A stretch of 64,000 nucleotides of DNA, taken from Pterois miles (taxonomy: Eukaryota > Chordata > Actinopteri > Perciformes > Scorpaenidae). The stretch's first letter is position 1. Every line of letters starts with the position of its first letter. The DNA is taken from assembly GCA_947000775.1 (NCBI GenBank), contig CAMQGK010000552.1, positions 1,286,501 to 1,350,500 on the forward strand. Direction: 5' to 3'. Positions 1-12,322 of this stretch are shown here, one piece after another. The notes beneath the pieces are model-generated. The model worked only from the letters and a program-made list of their open reading frames with translations, was not told where the DNA came from and did no database searches. Position numbers and translations under genes: made by a program.

Positions 1-149
1 CTCTCACTACTGCACTACCTGCCACGAAGAAACATTATTTATTAACAAAAAGTTTATTCAAGTGTGCTACTTAAACTTAAAATGAGAGTATACTTTCAGT
101 TTACTTTTTATGTACTCATCAGATATATTCTAACAAAAGTATAGTATAG

Positions 150-620
150 TATATACTTGACTAGTATACTCGACTCATACGGACAAGTATAAAGAAAAAA
201 TATTTGACCAATACTGACAAGTACACAGAAAAGTCTAAGAATACTTGACTCATACTGACAAGTATACAGAAAAAACTATTTGACTAATACTGAAAGGTAT
301 ACAGAAAGGTCTAAGTGTACTTGACTAATACTGACAAGTACACAGAAAAGTCTAAGAATACTTGACTCATACTGACAAGTATATAGAAAAGACTATTTGA
401 CTAATAATGACAAGTACACAGAAAAGTCTAAAAATACTTGACTCATACTTACAAGTACACAGAAAAGTCTAAGCATACTTGACTCATACTGACATGTATA
501 CGGAAGTCTGAGTATACTTGGCTTGTAGGCCTACTTGTACTTATCTTTTGATCAAGATATACTTAAGAAAAATATAAATAAGTATTCTTGCCTTATACGC
601 ATACAGAAAGTATACTTGCC
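150..620. repeat. AT-rich tandem array, about 35-41 bp units
   Basis: About ten diverged units share the core ACTGACAAGTAYACAGAAAA followed by a TCTAAGAATACTTGACTCAT-type spacer. Some units lack the AAGAATACT part, so unit length alternates. The array decays toward 620. It has no coding potential and looks like a minisatellite or satellite fragment. Its left limit is fuzzy because more TATACTTG-like text lies before 150. Confidence 0.7.
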
Positions 621-1528
621 TGTAATTGTGCTTACTTTTTGTTAGAGTAGCCTATTGAAGTGTGTGAAACTGTTCTGACTTAAGCTAAATCTGGTGGCAA
701 TCCGACCAGCTGAACAGAGATATATTTAATTCCTATGAAATATTAACTGTAAATAATGAAATCAAAAAATTGACAGTGTGTTTTGCTGGTAGATTTTTGC
801 CTCGCGTCTCCTGAAGAGTATCCAAAGCTAAAGTGCAGTGTCTGCATTTTTAGATATTAGTTTCTGTGTCAGTGGATTTTGGGGCAAATTAAAAAGCCTT
901 GAAGCAACACAATATTATTGTCAACTGTGTGTCATAGTGTTTTAGTTTTCTGTGTGTGTCATGGATGTCAGTATTATCATAACTGTTTTATTTGTTAGTA
1001 CGCCTAGTCTACAAAACAAACTCCTGACTCAGAATTTAAATAAAAGCTTTATTTCTCTTATATTAAAGTACCTCCCACACTGACATTATAGCATAAGCCT
1101 ACACATTACTTAAAAATGACAGATTCAAGGACATCATTTACACTCTTTTTTATCACCTACTTTCATGTGTCTGATATTTTATGGAAAATATTCACTAGAT
1201 TACAAAGCCATGTTCTTTTTTTAAACACAAGTAGGTTACAAATGAGTGTACATGGCATATTAATAAGCACGTTGTACATGTTTTAATGTGTACAATGTGC
1301 AGCAGCAAGAATCTGAGAACTTAAAAAAAAAAAACCTCATAAAACACAGGGACAAAATTGTGGCACAACATCATAACTATGTGGAAATGGAGGTATCATT
1401 AGCAGTTAACATGTGTTATAAGAACAGGCAAAATAATCCTGATCCTTTACAGAAAGCAGTAAAAATCAACCTCTAGCAGGTGAAACACATAAATGTGTAA
1501 AGCATCTAAAGAAAAGAAGACAGCTTAC
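621..1528. other. Non-coding AT-rich DNA, nothing recognised
   Basis: No conserved ORF, RNA gene or clear repeat was recognised. If the exon at 1529-1598 is real, this stretch is the start of that gene's first intron on the minus strand. Confidence 0.4.
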
Positions 1529-1598
1529 CGTTGAATACCATGTAAGCTGTGACGATCAAAACTAACCCGAGAGGCTTTGAGACGGTGTTGTCAACCAT
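1529..1598 (-). CDS. Possible first coding exon of a leftward gene, unrecognised membrane protein
   Basis: On the minus strand an ATG at 1598-1596 (context ATC-ATG-G, favourable at +4) opens 23 codons. They end in a GTAAGC donor at 1528-1523, leaving phase 1. The peptide begins MVDNTVSKPLGLVLIVTAY and continues MVFN. That is a short polar start followed by a hydrophobic stretch, as in a signal anchor or the first segment of a small multipass protein. I do not recognise the family, and no partner exon was found between 1 and 1520. The next exon would lie outside the window if the gene is real. Chance occurrence of a short ORF plus donor is possible. Confidence 0.35.
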
Positions 1599-2291
1599 GA
1601 TAGAAGAACTGTGTTGCCAGCAGGCCCGGCGAGGTGGCCCTCGAGTCTTTGATATTTCAGATTTATATGAGCTGCCTTGTGGATTGTGTAGGATTCTGGC
1701 GTGTGTCGAATCCTTTGGTCTGCTATTTCTACTGAAGTAGCAGTTTGTGTGCCTGAGAGGAGGAAACTGTAGACAGGAACTTGCACAAACACTCTTTATC
1801 TACCTACAGCATCATAAGCACCTCCTGTAGCGGAAGTCTTCAAAGAGTTTCATGGACCTGTGGTGCAGACTGTGAGGAGCTCAGCTGAGGAGGCTGTCGC
1901 TCATATCGTGTGGAAATTCAGGAAGACGAGCAAGTAGTTTCCTTCATGTTTTAAGGGAAATTTTGCAGAAATGTTACACACAGAAAAGAGATCACCGTAC
2001 AGTGGACTACACTTTCATATGCAAAGACGATATAAACACTTTTTGAAATTACTTTTAAGACAGTCAACAGCAGCTTGTCTTCCAAGAAACAAGGTCCCGT
2101 TACGTCACACAATCCACAGACACAGTTGTTTTTATTGAAACTGCAAGTAGACAGCGTGCTTTAATTCATGTTTCAGTTCTAATGTCTTTCAACCTTCAAC
2201 TGTCCATCTTTTTTTTCTGTCTTCACCACTTTTAACGTTGCAAGTGGCATTTTTATATTTTTACAGACTTTTTTAGATTGCATTGTTGATT

Positions 2292-2333
<42 letters not shown>

Positions 2334-3169
2334 ATAAGGTAACACTTTAGCCGCAGCAGAGGAAGTTGGGGGCTTTGAAGTCATATTTGATGACTTTAAG
2401 GCAAAAGCATGTCGCACAGGGGATGTTTGGTTTTGGTGGTTGATAGAGTTGGTCATTTTGTAGCTGCTGTTCTCATTCTTCCCCCCGTATCACCATTGAA
2501 AACCACGGGAGAGGAAGGCCCCCCGTGGCTTGAACCACTGAAGCTGATGAGCCAGCTGTAAGGGGCACAAACTTTCAGATGATGTAATGCACCTTCTGTC
2601 AGCGTTGTTGGAGGGCTTCAGCTCTCGGGCAAAATCTGCTGAATGTGTTTTCAAATGCAGCCCACAGCTTCTGTATTTCAAAAGTGACAAATAAATTGAT
2701 TTGATTCATTTTTTTAATAGGGCACAACCTGAATGAGGTAAAGGAAATATTCTTCTTTACAGTCTTATTTTTTAGATATTTCACAAAGTAATTTTGAACT
2801 TAAAAGCGCCCTATACGATAGCAATGTCGCTGCAATAGAATTATGGAAAAAGTCGATTTTTTTAAAAACTGATCTTTGAAACTTCTTGAAACAAATTGAT
2901 TTGCCTCGAAAAAGGTTCAAATATGGGTACTACACTAATATCTGATTGTTAAAAGGTTCTCTATATGATATCCAGAGCATTAATATAGCAACAAACGACT
3001 ATTTACTATGTAAAGATGAAGAGGAGTAAGGCGGCTGACATTGCGACAGCATCGGCCTGGACCCATTTTTTTTCCACATTAACTGATGATCCAAATATAC
3101 CACATGATACCAACGTTGGTTAGCTACTGGCTCACAAGTGTTGTTAGAAATGGGAACCAAACATCAGAT
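1599..3169. other. Intergenic DNA
   Basis: Apart from the CA repeat, no feature was recognised. If the minus-strand exon at 1529-1598 is real, the first few hundred bases would be its promoter and 5' leader. Confidence 0.4.
2293..2331. repeat. (CA)n microsatellite
   Basis: Uninterrupted CA dinucleotides, about 19 repeats. Confidence 0.95.
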
Positions 3170-3705
3170 ATCTGTCACGGCTGAACACGGACTCAGGTGG
3201 AACTCAAACGCAGATTCAGAGGCAGGGTGTCAGGCAAAAATCAAGGTCTTTATTACAGGCAGTAGGTCGTTACACGGAAAAACAGTCAGCGAGGCAAACA
3301 GAGTTGAATCGGCGGGCTAGAGGCGAAGTCAAAAATACAAGCTATGGTCCGAACACTAGGAGACAAAAAACACTGGGAGCTGGCGGGTACGCTTTACTAA
3401 ACAGTTAAAGACGAACTGGCACAGGAGGAACAGGGAGGACACATTATATACTAGTGAGGGAGGTGGATAACTATACACAGGTGAACACAATCAGGGCAGG
3501 GGATGACGATCAGACGCAGGTGACTAGTGATGATAATCATGACGGGAGGAGGTGCTCTAACGTGAAGGCAGGAGACAAGCAGGGCAGGGAGTGAAGTGAA
3601 CTGCAACGAGAGGAGAGGTTAGAATGCAAACAAAACAGGAAGTGCGCCAAAATAAAAGCATGCAACCGGAAATGACAAATTAACACTTATACTTCCTGAC
3701 AATAT
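3170..3705. repeat. Interspersed repeat with G/A-rich text
   Basis: The block runs from a GTCACGGCTGAACACGGACT start to a CACTTATACTTCCTGAC end. It is purine-rich and denser in GC than its flanks, with phrases such as AGGTGAACACAATCAGGGCA that I associate with a high-copy fish repeat. No second copy lies in this window, so the family assignment rests on recollection and the limits are approximate. Confidence 0.45.
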
Positions 3706-4921
3706 CTTCCACAGAAATAAACAAAACATTAATTTTGGACCCGCCAAAATGTGTAAAATGATAAATTCACAATCAAGAAAAGATGTACTTTTATTCATCT
3801 ACATAAAAATGTTATCAGGACCTTAAAAGATGTAGTATCAGGATGTTAAAACAGATGATCTGATGCTCATTTGCCTTATAATGACTCAAACTGAGCTCAA
3901 CGTGTAGTTGAGCTCTGTTTTTATTAGATTCCTACATCTGTCAACGCGTGTCCATTAGAGGTCAATATATCCAGAGTGCTCCACACCAAATAATGTCTAT
4001 TTAGATACTGGTGTGATGATTCTGCTGTCATTATTGTATTTCTGCACCATCTTGTGGACTGAATAGTACAATGCAAATCAATGGCAAAGCCACAGACACA
4101 TGAGCACACACACAAACTTCCCTTTTTATCTCTCTCACACTCACTCATACAGAAACATAGAAATGTGCATGCTCATACTTATTGCCGTTTGCTTCCTCCA
4201 TGGTGCTATTTCCTCATTCCCTGCATCACAGTTGACTGAAATCATTATCATTGGGTATCTTTCACATCATGTTATGTGTTGAAGTCACCTGTTTCTATTA
4301 TCCTTTTGCATCAGCTTTTAATCTTACCATTGTGTCCTGATGCAGCATCCATTTGCAACCTCGTTCTGCAGGTTTCAGTGGTTTTGTAATAGAGTCAGTG
4401 AAGAAATAAATGAAGGCCTCAGGGTAAGTGCTTCCAGTGCCTCCGCTGAAAGCCGGAGTCATTATTATGTCATCAGGGGAAGCATCTTCAGTTCGCTGTG
4501 TGAGTATATCAGGCATTGCTGAGGCATTTAGTCATGTGAAGGCCCTGCTTTTCAAACTGGATGCATCTGTTACATGGCAGTAAAACAGCTGAACCTGCAC
4601 ATGGATGCTACCGAGCAGTGTAAACAACATGCTTTCAGGGCCACGAGAGAGTCTCTGAAAGAAAATGAGTCATTTTTACATGGCAAGTTTTGCCTGTTTT
4701 GGCAAAATACGGCATGCACTTGGACTGTTATTATCCTTTGTTTAGCACAGACTACGTTCATACTGTTCATCTACTCTTGTTAGCATTAATCATCTGGTGT
4801 TGCATGAGTTATTAGTCATATTATGGCATTAATCTCCACACAGTCACCTTTTTTCCTGCCTTACGTGATGTTGCACAGGTCTTGGTGGGCAGTGATTCCT
4901 CACACTTGTTAGTCTGTGAAT

Positions 4922-5146
4922 GTTCCCATTCATCCAGGTCATATTCATTCTGGCAACAATTGAATCGAAGGCAACTGGACTTAGATTTGTCTCTGAAGAC
5001 GTTTCGCCCCTTATCCAAGTGGCTTCATCAGTTCAAACGCTACAGTCTGACTAGTCCCCACTAGCCTGACTAGTGGCGTTTGAACTGATGAAGCCACTTG
5101 GATAAGGGGCGAAACGTCTTCAGAGACAAATCTAAGTCCAGTTGCC
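4922..5146. repeat. Fold-back repeat with perfect 71-bp inverted arms
   Basis: The arm 4970-5040 is matched exactly by the reverse complement of 5076-5146. The 35-bp spacer itself contains short CTGACTAGT/ACTAGT symmetries. A related truncated fold-back lies at 48614-48690, and both copies are flanked by a CATTCATCCAGGTCATATTC-type sequence in one orientation or the other. This supports a dispersed fold-back or MITE-like family rather than a local accident. Confidence 0.8.
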
Positions 5147-5644
5147 TCACACTTGTTACTGAAGCCTTTAGTATCTGTGGGGGAAGTTTTGGATGTGTGT
5201 GAGAGCTTCACAGTTACCCAGAAAGCCTTGATCTGAATTTCTGCGGAAACATGTTTAAAGAGGAACTCTAAACTTTTTACTTGTTTTTTTTTGGCTGTAT
5301 CACATAGATTGTTACACAATCTGTGCTCCTATAACTCGGAGGGGAGGAGCATTTCTCTGTTTACCCCGCTATCAGCCAGACCTGTTCCCCTGTCTTCATC
5401 TAGTGCATCTAAAATAAACCATATAGTGATATTAAAGGGAAGTTCATCTAGAATAAAGTTCTTCTTTGGTGGAAATATCTGGCCCTCCATCCCTAATTCT
5501 GGGTACATCAAAGCTTTTTCTGCACAAACGAAAACATCTTTAGTATGATGTAGCATACATTAAATTTTATTTAATTGCTCCACGGCTATTTCTAGTGTAC
5601 CAGAAAGATGTACATAAATATATAGTATGAACTTGCACACTTGC

Positions 5645-6155
5645 ACTATCCTGTCAGGATATAGTGCACCGTTTTTTTAAAACAGTCACTATATCCTGAC
5701 AGTAGTGCTGAGACAGATAATCTGAAAAAATACATGTTCCTCTGTGTCCTCAGATGCTCTTAATGACATCTGCAAGATTTCACAGATCAATGGAAAATAA
5801 CCAATCAGAGCTGAGCTGCAGCCTGACGTCTCTGAGCAGCTCACTCATGAACTCAAACTAGGCAGCGCTGATCAAATATGAATCAATATTCTGTTACTGT
5901 AACGACTATTTCTCAACTCAAATGTTTTCAGAAATGTCTTGTAGTTATTGTTTAGCTGTGAAATGAGAAAGTTTGTGTCCATGTTGACAACTGAAGAAAT
6001 ACCTAGCACCACCCACCAGCTGGAACACAGCCAATAGAAACACTCTCTCTTTCTGAAAACACCTGTGATTGGTCAAAGTCTCCCATCAGGTGCTAGATTT
6101 TTTTCAAAGCCTGAAAACAGAGTCATGAGGATGTGCAGAGGTCTAGTTTTTTTAA
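5645..6155. repeat. Interspersed repeat family F, copy 1
   Basis: The text from about 5758 (TTAATGACATCTGCAAGATT) to about 6150 (GTGCAGAGGTCTAGTTTT) recurs at 16242-16632 with roughly 80 percent identity by eye. The left end carries a perfect 16-bp inverted repeat (5651-5666 and 5687-5702), which may be an end or an internal hairpin of the element. No coding capacity is evident, and the transposon class is not clear. Confidence 0.6.
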
Positions 6156-6499
6156 TGAAATGTTTGCCCAATGATGCCAAAAACCTTCTGCCTACTGCAG
6201 GATTAAGTATTAGTAGTTTTCAGTGTAACACAGTTTAGGTTAGTTTATGTTTTGTTGTGTCCAGTTCAATGGTTTAAAATCATATTCAACACAAAATCAG
6301 ACTTGGCTGCCATTTGCTTGTTGAAGCAATGTTTAGCTAAGCTTCATCTCACATAGCAGAGAGGTGTGGTGGCACACACACTGATGGGAAGGGAAGAGCA
6401 GGAAAGCCTTTATCGTCATGGTAACTGAGAAACCAACTCTCCTATTAAATGCTGCCGAACAAAACAATTACCAATCAGTCAGGATTGGGAACACCCCAC

Positions 6500-6565
6500 C
6501 ACACACACGCACACAAACATGCGCACATGCATGCATGCACGTACGCATGCAAACACACATGCACG

Positions 6566-6601
<36 letters not shown>
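6500..6601. repeat. CA-rich imperfect microsatellite
   Basis: A degenerate CACA/CATG-rich tract leads into a pure (AC)n run at 6570-6601. ORFs across it are low-complexity Thr/His or Val/Cys strings and are not genes. Confidence 0.9.
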
Positions 6602-6605
<4 letters not shown>

Positions 6606-6989
6606 CCTTTTTTCTGCTCAGTAGATTTAACAGGTGGTTTCAAACACACACAAGCCAAGTCGTCCCACAATTTTATTTTTTCTTAGTGTGATCTTGCAGC
6701 CCTGTGATTGAGACAGATGCCATTTCATGCTGGTTGTCAACAGATGATTCACTTTTCTCTTGTGACACTGTCGCTGAAGCCTTCCAGCGTATGACTGGAC
6801 TGGATCATCTGACTTTCTCTTGATTTTCAAGGTAGAAAATATAACTTTAAATGGTGTTGAGTCCCAGTTTGTTCCTTTCTTTTCAGACAATAGCTTCATT
6901 GTTCCCCACCATTCACTCTCCCCTTTTGTTTTCATATCATTCATAAACCATAAACCATCTTTATGCTTTCAAAAAAGCTCCTATAGCGA

Positions 6990-7513
6990 TAGGGTGACCA
7001 GTTGTCCCACCTGGCTGCATGGTCTTTCTTATCCCTTGTCCCACATCTCACATATTGAGAGAATGTCCCACATTTTTATTGGCCTTAATTATTGAAAGTC
7101 AAACCACTGCAGGGTGGATCTTTTTTAATATCTGGCTTTTGTCCAATGGTCATCACAGGGCTGCGTCTGCAGGTTAACATCTCAACATCTTTGCTATGCT
7201 ATGCCAAACGGAGAAAACTGTCACCACAATATCACAAGCTATTATGTGGAATATGATGGAAACTACCACAAAGAAAAGGAAAAGCATAAGACTGTGAAAT
7301 TACTTATAAGTATTTATAAGCTGGAGGAAGGCGATTGTCAGAGTTTTTTAGATTTCACACGTGGGGGAATACGACATGAGGCGACACAAGTCATGCATGT
7401 CTCACAAGAAACATGCGTCTCAAAGAGATGTGCTGATCTATGGATGCATTTGGGCAAAGTGCAGAGATTTTACAAGATAAGGGACAGAACAGAAATTGAA
7501 ATCTGGTCACCCT
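6990..7513. mobile_element. Non-autonomous DNA transposon with TAGGGTGACCA ends
   Basis: The left end reads TAGGGTGACCAGTTGTCCCA and the right end reads CTGGTCACCCTA, giving at least 11-12 bp of terminal inverted repeat over 524 bp. Internal text has no intact transposase. The short ORF 7201-7527 across it has no recognisable domain. The target duplication is not clear, so the superfamily is not assigned. Confidence 0.65.
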
Positions 7514-8330
7514 ATACAGCAAACTAAAAAAATGGCGAGCTAATAGTGATGTTGTCAAGGAGCAGGCACAGTACAGGTGAAGAATCTGCTTTGTGTTGTT
7601 GTATGTTGTTAAGGATGTTTTCTGATTGGTGTCTGGCGATCTTAAATTGTCTATGATCAAAAGTTTTATAATAACAATCACTCGTAATGATGAACCTATA
7701 CAGAGAATTATCACCTGAATCTGAAGCTCCAATCGGCTTTACAGAGCACTGATCTAATAGTGTTGTTTTCAGCTGCAGCGAGTTGCTAAAAACCCCACTG
7801 TCCACTACCGTCTCAGCAACAAACAGCAGACTGACACGGTTGGAGATGAGCTGGTGAACATAACGAAACATTTAGCAGCTAAAGAGACAGATATTTCTCT
7901 CTGGAGGTGGTAGAGACCAAAACACAGCTAAAGGAGAGTCAATATTTGACTTACATTCCTCAGCTGGCCAGAAACAGGACTTCAAATAAATAATAATGTT
8001 GCTGGATGTGTAAATAAGCAACCGTTTGCTAACCTTATCAACTTAAAAGGTAATATGTCAATGTTGTGCTACTGACTTCCCCCAGGTGGCCAATTATATG
8101 AGCTATTACAGGTTTAAATTGTATCCTATTTGATCTTGTGTTTTCTCTAATAGGATGCAAAATCCTCTCTAAATAAATTTAGAGTCATCAGGTGCTACTG
8201 CTACTCCTCCCAACAATAATACGTATATAAATATCATAGCATGTAATGTAAAACTTACTCTACTGCATTACAGTTAAATATTTCCAACAAGTAAATATTG
8301 TGTATCATGTCAGTCATGCTGGAGGAAGAC

Positions 8331-8331
<1 letters not shown>

Positions 8332-8374
<43 letters not shown>

Positions 8375-8696
8375 AGGTTGCTCACTGTTGCAGTACTTGA
8401 ATCAAGCTCATGTCTATAGCAACCAGGCAAACCATCACCAGCTCCCTAGCAACCAGGAAGACACTGGTGTCATCGCTGTCACCAGTTGCCGTTGGAGATG
8501 CAGGCATAGAAACAAAGCTGAGGTGCAAATAGTGACAACCCCCACCCCACCACCCCACCACATACACACACACACACACACACAAGCCTATAGATTGGAT
8601 GTGAGCTAGTGCAATAATTTGATATCACGCGCTCACACACCCACCTGCAGTTGCCTACTATGACTTTCAAGTATCCACTTGCAAAAACACACCCAC

Positions 8697-8733
<37 letters not shown>

Positions 8734-8839
8734 GGAAATCTATGCATGCTGTGAAAACGTGTACAGAACTCTAGTCTGCACGTGCGCGCACACACCCGAG
8801 GAGCTGGAAATAAAGCAGACGCTCAGAAATGTGTTTTAG

Positions 8840-8902
<63 letters not shown>

Positions 8903-8920
8903 TACACACACACACACACA
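8332..8920. repeat. Cluster of (GT)n and (CA)n microsatellites
   Basis: Pure dinucleotide runs lie at 8332-8372 (TG), 8564-8584, 8700-8730 and 8841-8920 (CA; the last is interrupted by GCAT). The cluster ends about 840 bp before the first MAST3 start codon. Alternating purine-pyrimidine runs of this length can adopt Z-DNA, though no function is shown here. Confidence 0.95.
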
Positions 8921-9329
8921 GGGATATTGACTCTGTCGGGGAACTTAATGGCTTCCTACAGAAAACAACGGCTTACACGACAGGACCTACACGCACACAA
9001 GCACATGCAGACCCACGGCGCGCGGCCGAGCGTGGGAAAGGCATCATGTGTGGCAGCTGTCACGGTTTCCAGCGGAGGTATTCCCCAGCCTCATCACGAC
9101 CAGCAGCCTGCCAGCGTCCACGACTCGGCTTCGTTTTGTTTGAGCGCACAGAGAGAAACACAGTCCAAGGGATGTAGAGATGAAGCAGACGTCTCATCAC
9201 ACAGTGCAAATAAAAACTTTTTTATTCTGGCGTCGTGACGCAGGAAAGCAGCTACAAAAAGATGTTTTATGGGCTGAACAAACCCCAGTGTTTCCCTCTT
9301 TTTAGATGAAAACGACAACTTTTCCCCTC

Positions 9330-9758
9330 GTCCTCACCCAACCTCGCATGTGTTGACTGTCACCCACCGCCCAAATTGATTTAGCCACCCCCTTCCAACA
9401 GACTCCCCCTCCCTCCCTGTCTTCCTCCCTTTCCACCAGTCACATGGAGGTTAGCGGTGACCCGTCGCTCCCTCGGTTCTGTGGCAGTCGCTCTCTGGTG
9501 CGCCTTGGAGACAGACGAGAGGCGCAAAACTACCTGGGCGCGTCGTTCGTTTTTAAATGTAACTGCGTTTTATAGTAGCTATACTCACGGGGAAAAAAAA
9601 TCCCTCAGGAATCCGCTGAAGCCGCTGGTAAACGATACTCTGTTAAACGGGTTATTTTTAGTCACCCACCGCAGCGATGAGTGTCTGGAAGCCGGCCGTG
9701 AGAGCGATCGGTGGCGCGCTGTGGTGAAGCGAAACCCCCCGCCCGGTGATCAGCAGCA
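9330..9758 (+). promoter_or_regulatory. mast3: Likely upstream promoter and 5' leader of mast3
   Basis: GC content and CpG density rise from about 9000, with CGCG and GGCGCG words. The segment immediately before the ATG at 9759 (GATCAGCAGCA-ATG-A) is GC-rich, in contrast to the AT-rich flanks. No TATA box is obvious, as is usual for CpG-type promoters. The transcription start cannot be placed from sequence alone. The open frame 9457-9762 lacks an ATG start and is not taken as a uORF. Confidence 0.45.
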
Positions 9759-12322
9759 ATGAAGTCGAGGCGAGATAAGCTGAAGATCCCCTCTCTGACC
9801 CTGGAGTAAGTTTTGCTTTTTATTTTCATCCTCTGCTGTCATGTGAAACTGTTGTTGTTGTTCTTTTAAGTTGCAATAAGAGTGACATAATTGTATTTAC
9901 TGTATGTGGTCATGTTGTCTTGGTGGCACCTCAGTGTACTCTGTCAACAAGCAGACTTTTTCATACAAAGTGGCTTCAGTTCAGTTGAGTCTGATGGAAA
10001 TGCAAATATGTTTTCTCCCACGGTGATGATTTTCTTGAGGCTTCATTATCTGCTTTCAGTTTACTCTTGTGTTTTGTATTTTAAAGCTGGTATGCGTTTA
10101 GGAGATGGTGTCTCGTCAATAGTCTTATTAAATGTAATAATTCTCAGTATTATCAGTAAAACTGTGCAGTCTCCCTGCCTGCCTGTTAATCTTTAAACCA
10201 GTTTATCCCACTGGATGTGGAGAAATCCAGCTTTCCAACCTTGAAGTGTAGCCTCACTGTGTTTGTACAATTCATGGCTGGTTCAACTTGAAAAACCAAA
10301 CTACAGGAACAACAGAGAACTTGTGAAGATGAAGAAGTTATTTGGTCTAAAGTTTTAGGCGCTTCAGTATCACTCCTCTCAGTTTCTCAACACTGTTCAG
10401 TTTTACATGTTTTCTTTTTATCTGACTGAATGTTTCAGCTGAGGTAAATCTCGTGCCTCAGTGTGAAATCTCTTCTCACGTTTTTGTGTTTTCCCAGCTC
10501 TATTGTCTCCTTTTAAATCTCACATGAACATTTCATGCATGAATCACTTCCCCTTGCAGCACCAAGGCAGAAAAATAGTTCTCAGTCTTTAAGGAGAAAA
10601 GATATTTTATTTCCATATAATTGCTAATCTGTGAATCCTCTCTCCATCAAAGGACATGGCTGCAGTCTCATGTCTGCCCACGCTTCCTCCTGAGTGAATG
10701 TAGCCCTTTTTTGTGGGGAAGGAGGAGGAGGGGAAGGGGGGGGGGGGGGGTACCCGCTGCCCACTAGATGCTGATCCATAAGGCGTAGGAGCTCCCTGCT
10801 CACATCCCCATTCTCTGATCCATCCATCTGCCTCCACTGTGGATGATCTCAGCAGAGCATGCGCTGGTTTTGTTTCATTTTTAGGCTGTTGGCTGCTCCT
10901 GCACAGAGACACAGAGGAGGTTTCGCGCTCGGTGAGCGGGGAGGGGCTCAGGCTTTTACCGATGGACACATCGCTCCAGACACACATCTGCTTGAAACAC
11001 ATCTGTAACATGTGCACCAGCAGTGCAAAAATGACAAGCACGGCATAAAATTGTTTGCAGAAAAATATGCTTTGCAAGCATACAGGCACACAATAAAGTT
11101 TTTGCAAGATGCACATGCTTAGTGGAGATATTTTGTGACTGTGATGAGATGTAAGTGATGATGACTAGAGTATCTTGGAATATGCTGATACTTCTGAATA
11201 CAATTCTGAATTTGCTTTTTATGTTGGCAAGACAGTCCCCACTGCTTTCATGCCACTGAAAGGTTGTAGCTGCAATTAATTTCACCTGAACATCAGCGCA
11301 AATCAGAAATTCAGTGTGAACGTCACCAATGAGTCAGTCTGTGATTTTCTACTCAGTTTACACTCTGTGTCGATGAAGTGCAGACAAAATGGAAATGCAA
11401 AATGGAAATGACAGGCGATTACTCACTCGAGCACCGTCGAGAGCTTTGGTTTAGGGGTTTGAAGGAGGAAATGTGTTAAGATGAATTACAACGTAATGAG
11501 CTGCATGTGTTGTGTAATTATGAGCCGACACTACCGAACGAGGAGCCTTTGTGCAAGGAGTTGTTTTCTCTACCGTCCTCCCTGCATTACTATGACAACA
11601 CATTCATTAGTGCTTTGGTAGCCGTTGCTGTGTTTAGCACCGAGAAGCCTCTGCAGCACTGAGACAGCACTGTGGTGCCCACGAGGCAGAGCTTATACAT
11701 CTGAGCAGCAAAATCAATAGAAAACAGCTTCTGCGCTGGGTCAGCATGAGGATGATATAGGATGGCTGAGCATGCATATTTTGATAGAGCATTAAGATGT
11801 GAAATGGTAGATTCTGAGGATGTGCAGGAACCCAAAGTGTATTGTTCTTGGGGATCTGGAGTCAAGCCTCTACATCATTACGTACAATGTATTGCCAGAT
11901 GTCAGACACTCCTTAACACTGTTGCATTACATGTTCAGTAAACACAGGTTGGGCGATGAAATTTGCTTTCTGGTGTGTTGACACCTAGCTATCAACTTCC
12001 CATGGTGTAAGAGCTCACAAAACACTCATCATATGCATCCATTGTTGCATTCAACCACCCTGTAACAAACAGTAGCACACAGTCACTAAGTGCCTGTCAC
12101 CATCGGCTGTTGGTGTCGGCCGCCGACAGGCAGCCGTCAACCTGTAACCCTCGACCGAAGCTCTGCTGCTGACTGAAGACAGACGCCGCTGTTCTGCGCA
12201 CTAAACCCATGCGAACATGTCTTACCTTACAGTTTGTCGCCCACATGCCAGAGCCCCACTCTCCTGAGCCCATGCAGCCCCTGCAGTCCCTGCAGCCCCT
12301 TACAAACCCTTCATCCCTGGAG
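9759..12322 (+). CDS. mast3: mast3 exons 1 and 2 (long N-terminus)
   Basis: Exon 1 is 9759-9805 (MKSRRDKLKIPSLTL plus two bases, donor GTAAGT). Exon 2 is 12233-12322 (acceptor TTACAG, donor GTAAGA), giving D followed by LSPTCQSPTLLSPCSPCSPC and SPLQTLHPW, again leaving two bases. That phase joins exon 3 exactly at S-CRSSNRKS. Exon 2 is Ser/Pro/Cys-rich with three SPC repeats. The exons are short and low in complexity, so they rest mainly on phase and splice sites rather than on protein similarity. Confidence 0.65.

Noticed and set aside
150..620. CRISPR-like direct repeats
   Set aside because: Units are adjacent and diverged with no unique spacers, and the genome is vertebrate.
8479..9177. 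ORFs across CA/GT microsatellites
   Set aside because: They are low-complexity Thr/His or Val/Cys strings.
9457..9762. A 101-codon upstream ORF overlapping the mast3 start
   Set aside because: Its first codon is GTG, not ATG, and it shows no conserved motif; it is likely leader sequence.
10607..11116. A 169-codon antisense ORF in mast3 intron 1
   Set aside because: It crosses poly-G and purine-rich text, has no domain and no splice support.
12233..12322. Exon 2 read in the frame FVAHMPEPHSPEPMQPLQSL
   Set aside because: That frame does not match the phase left by exon 1 nor the phase required by exon 3.
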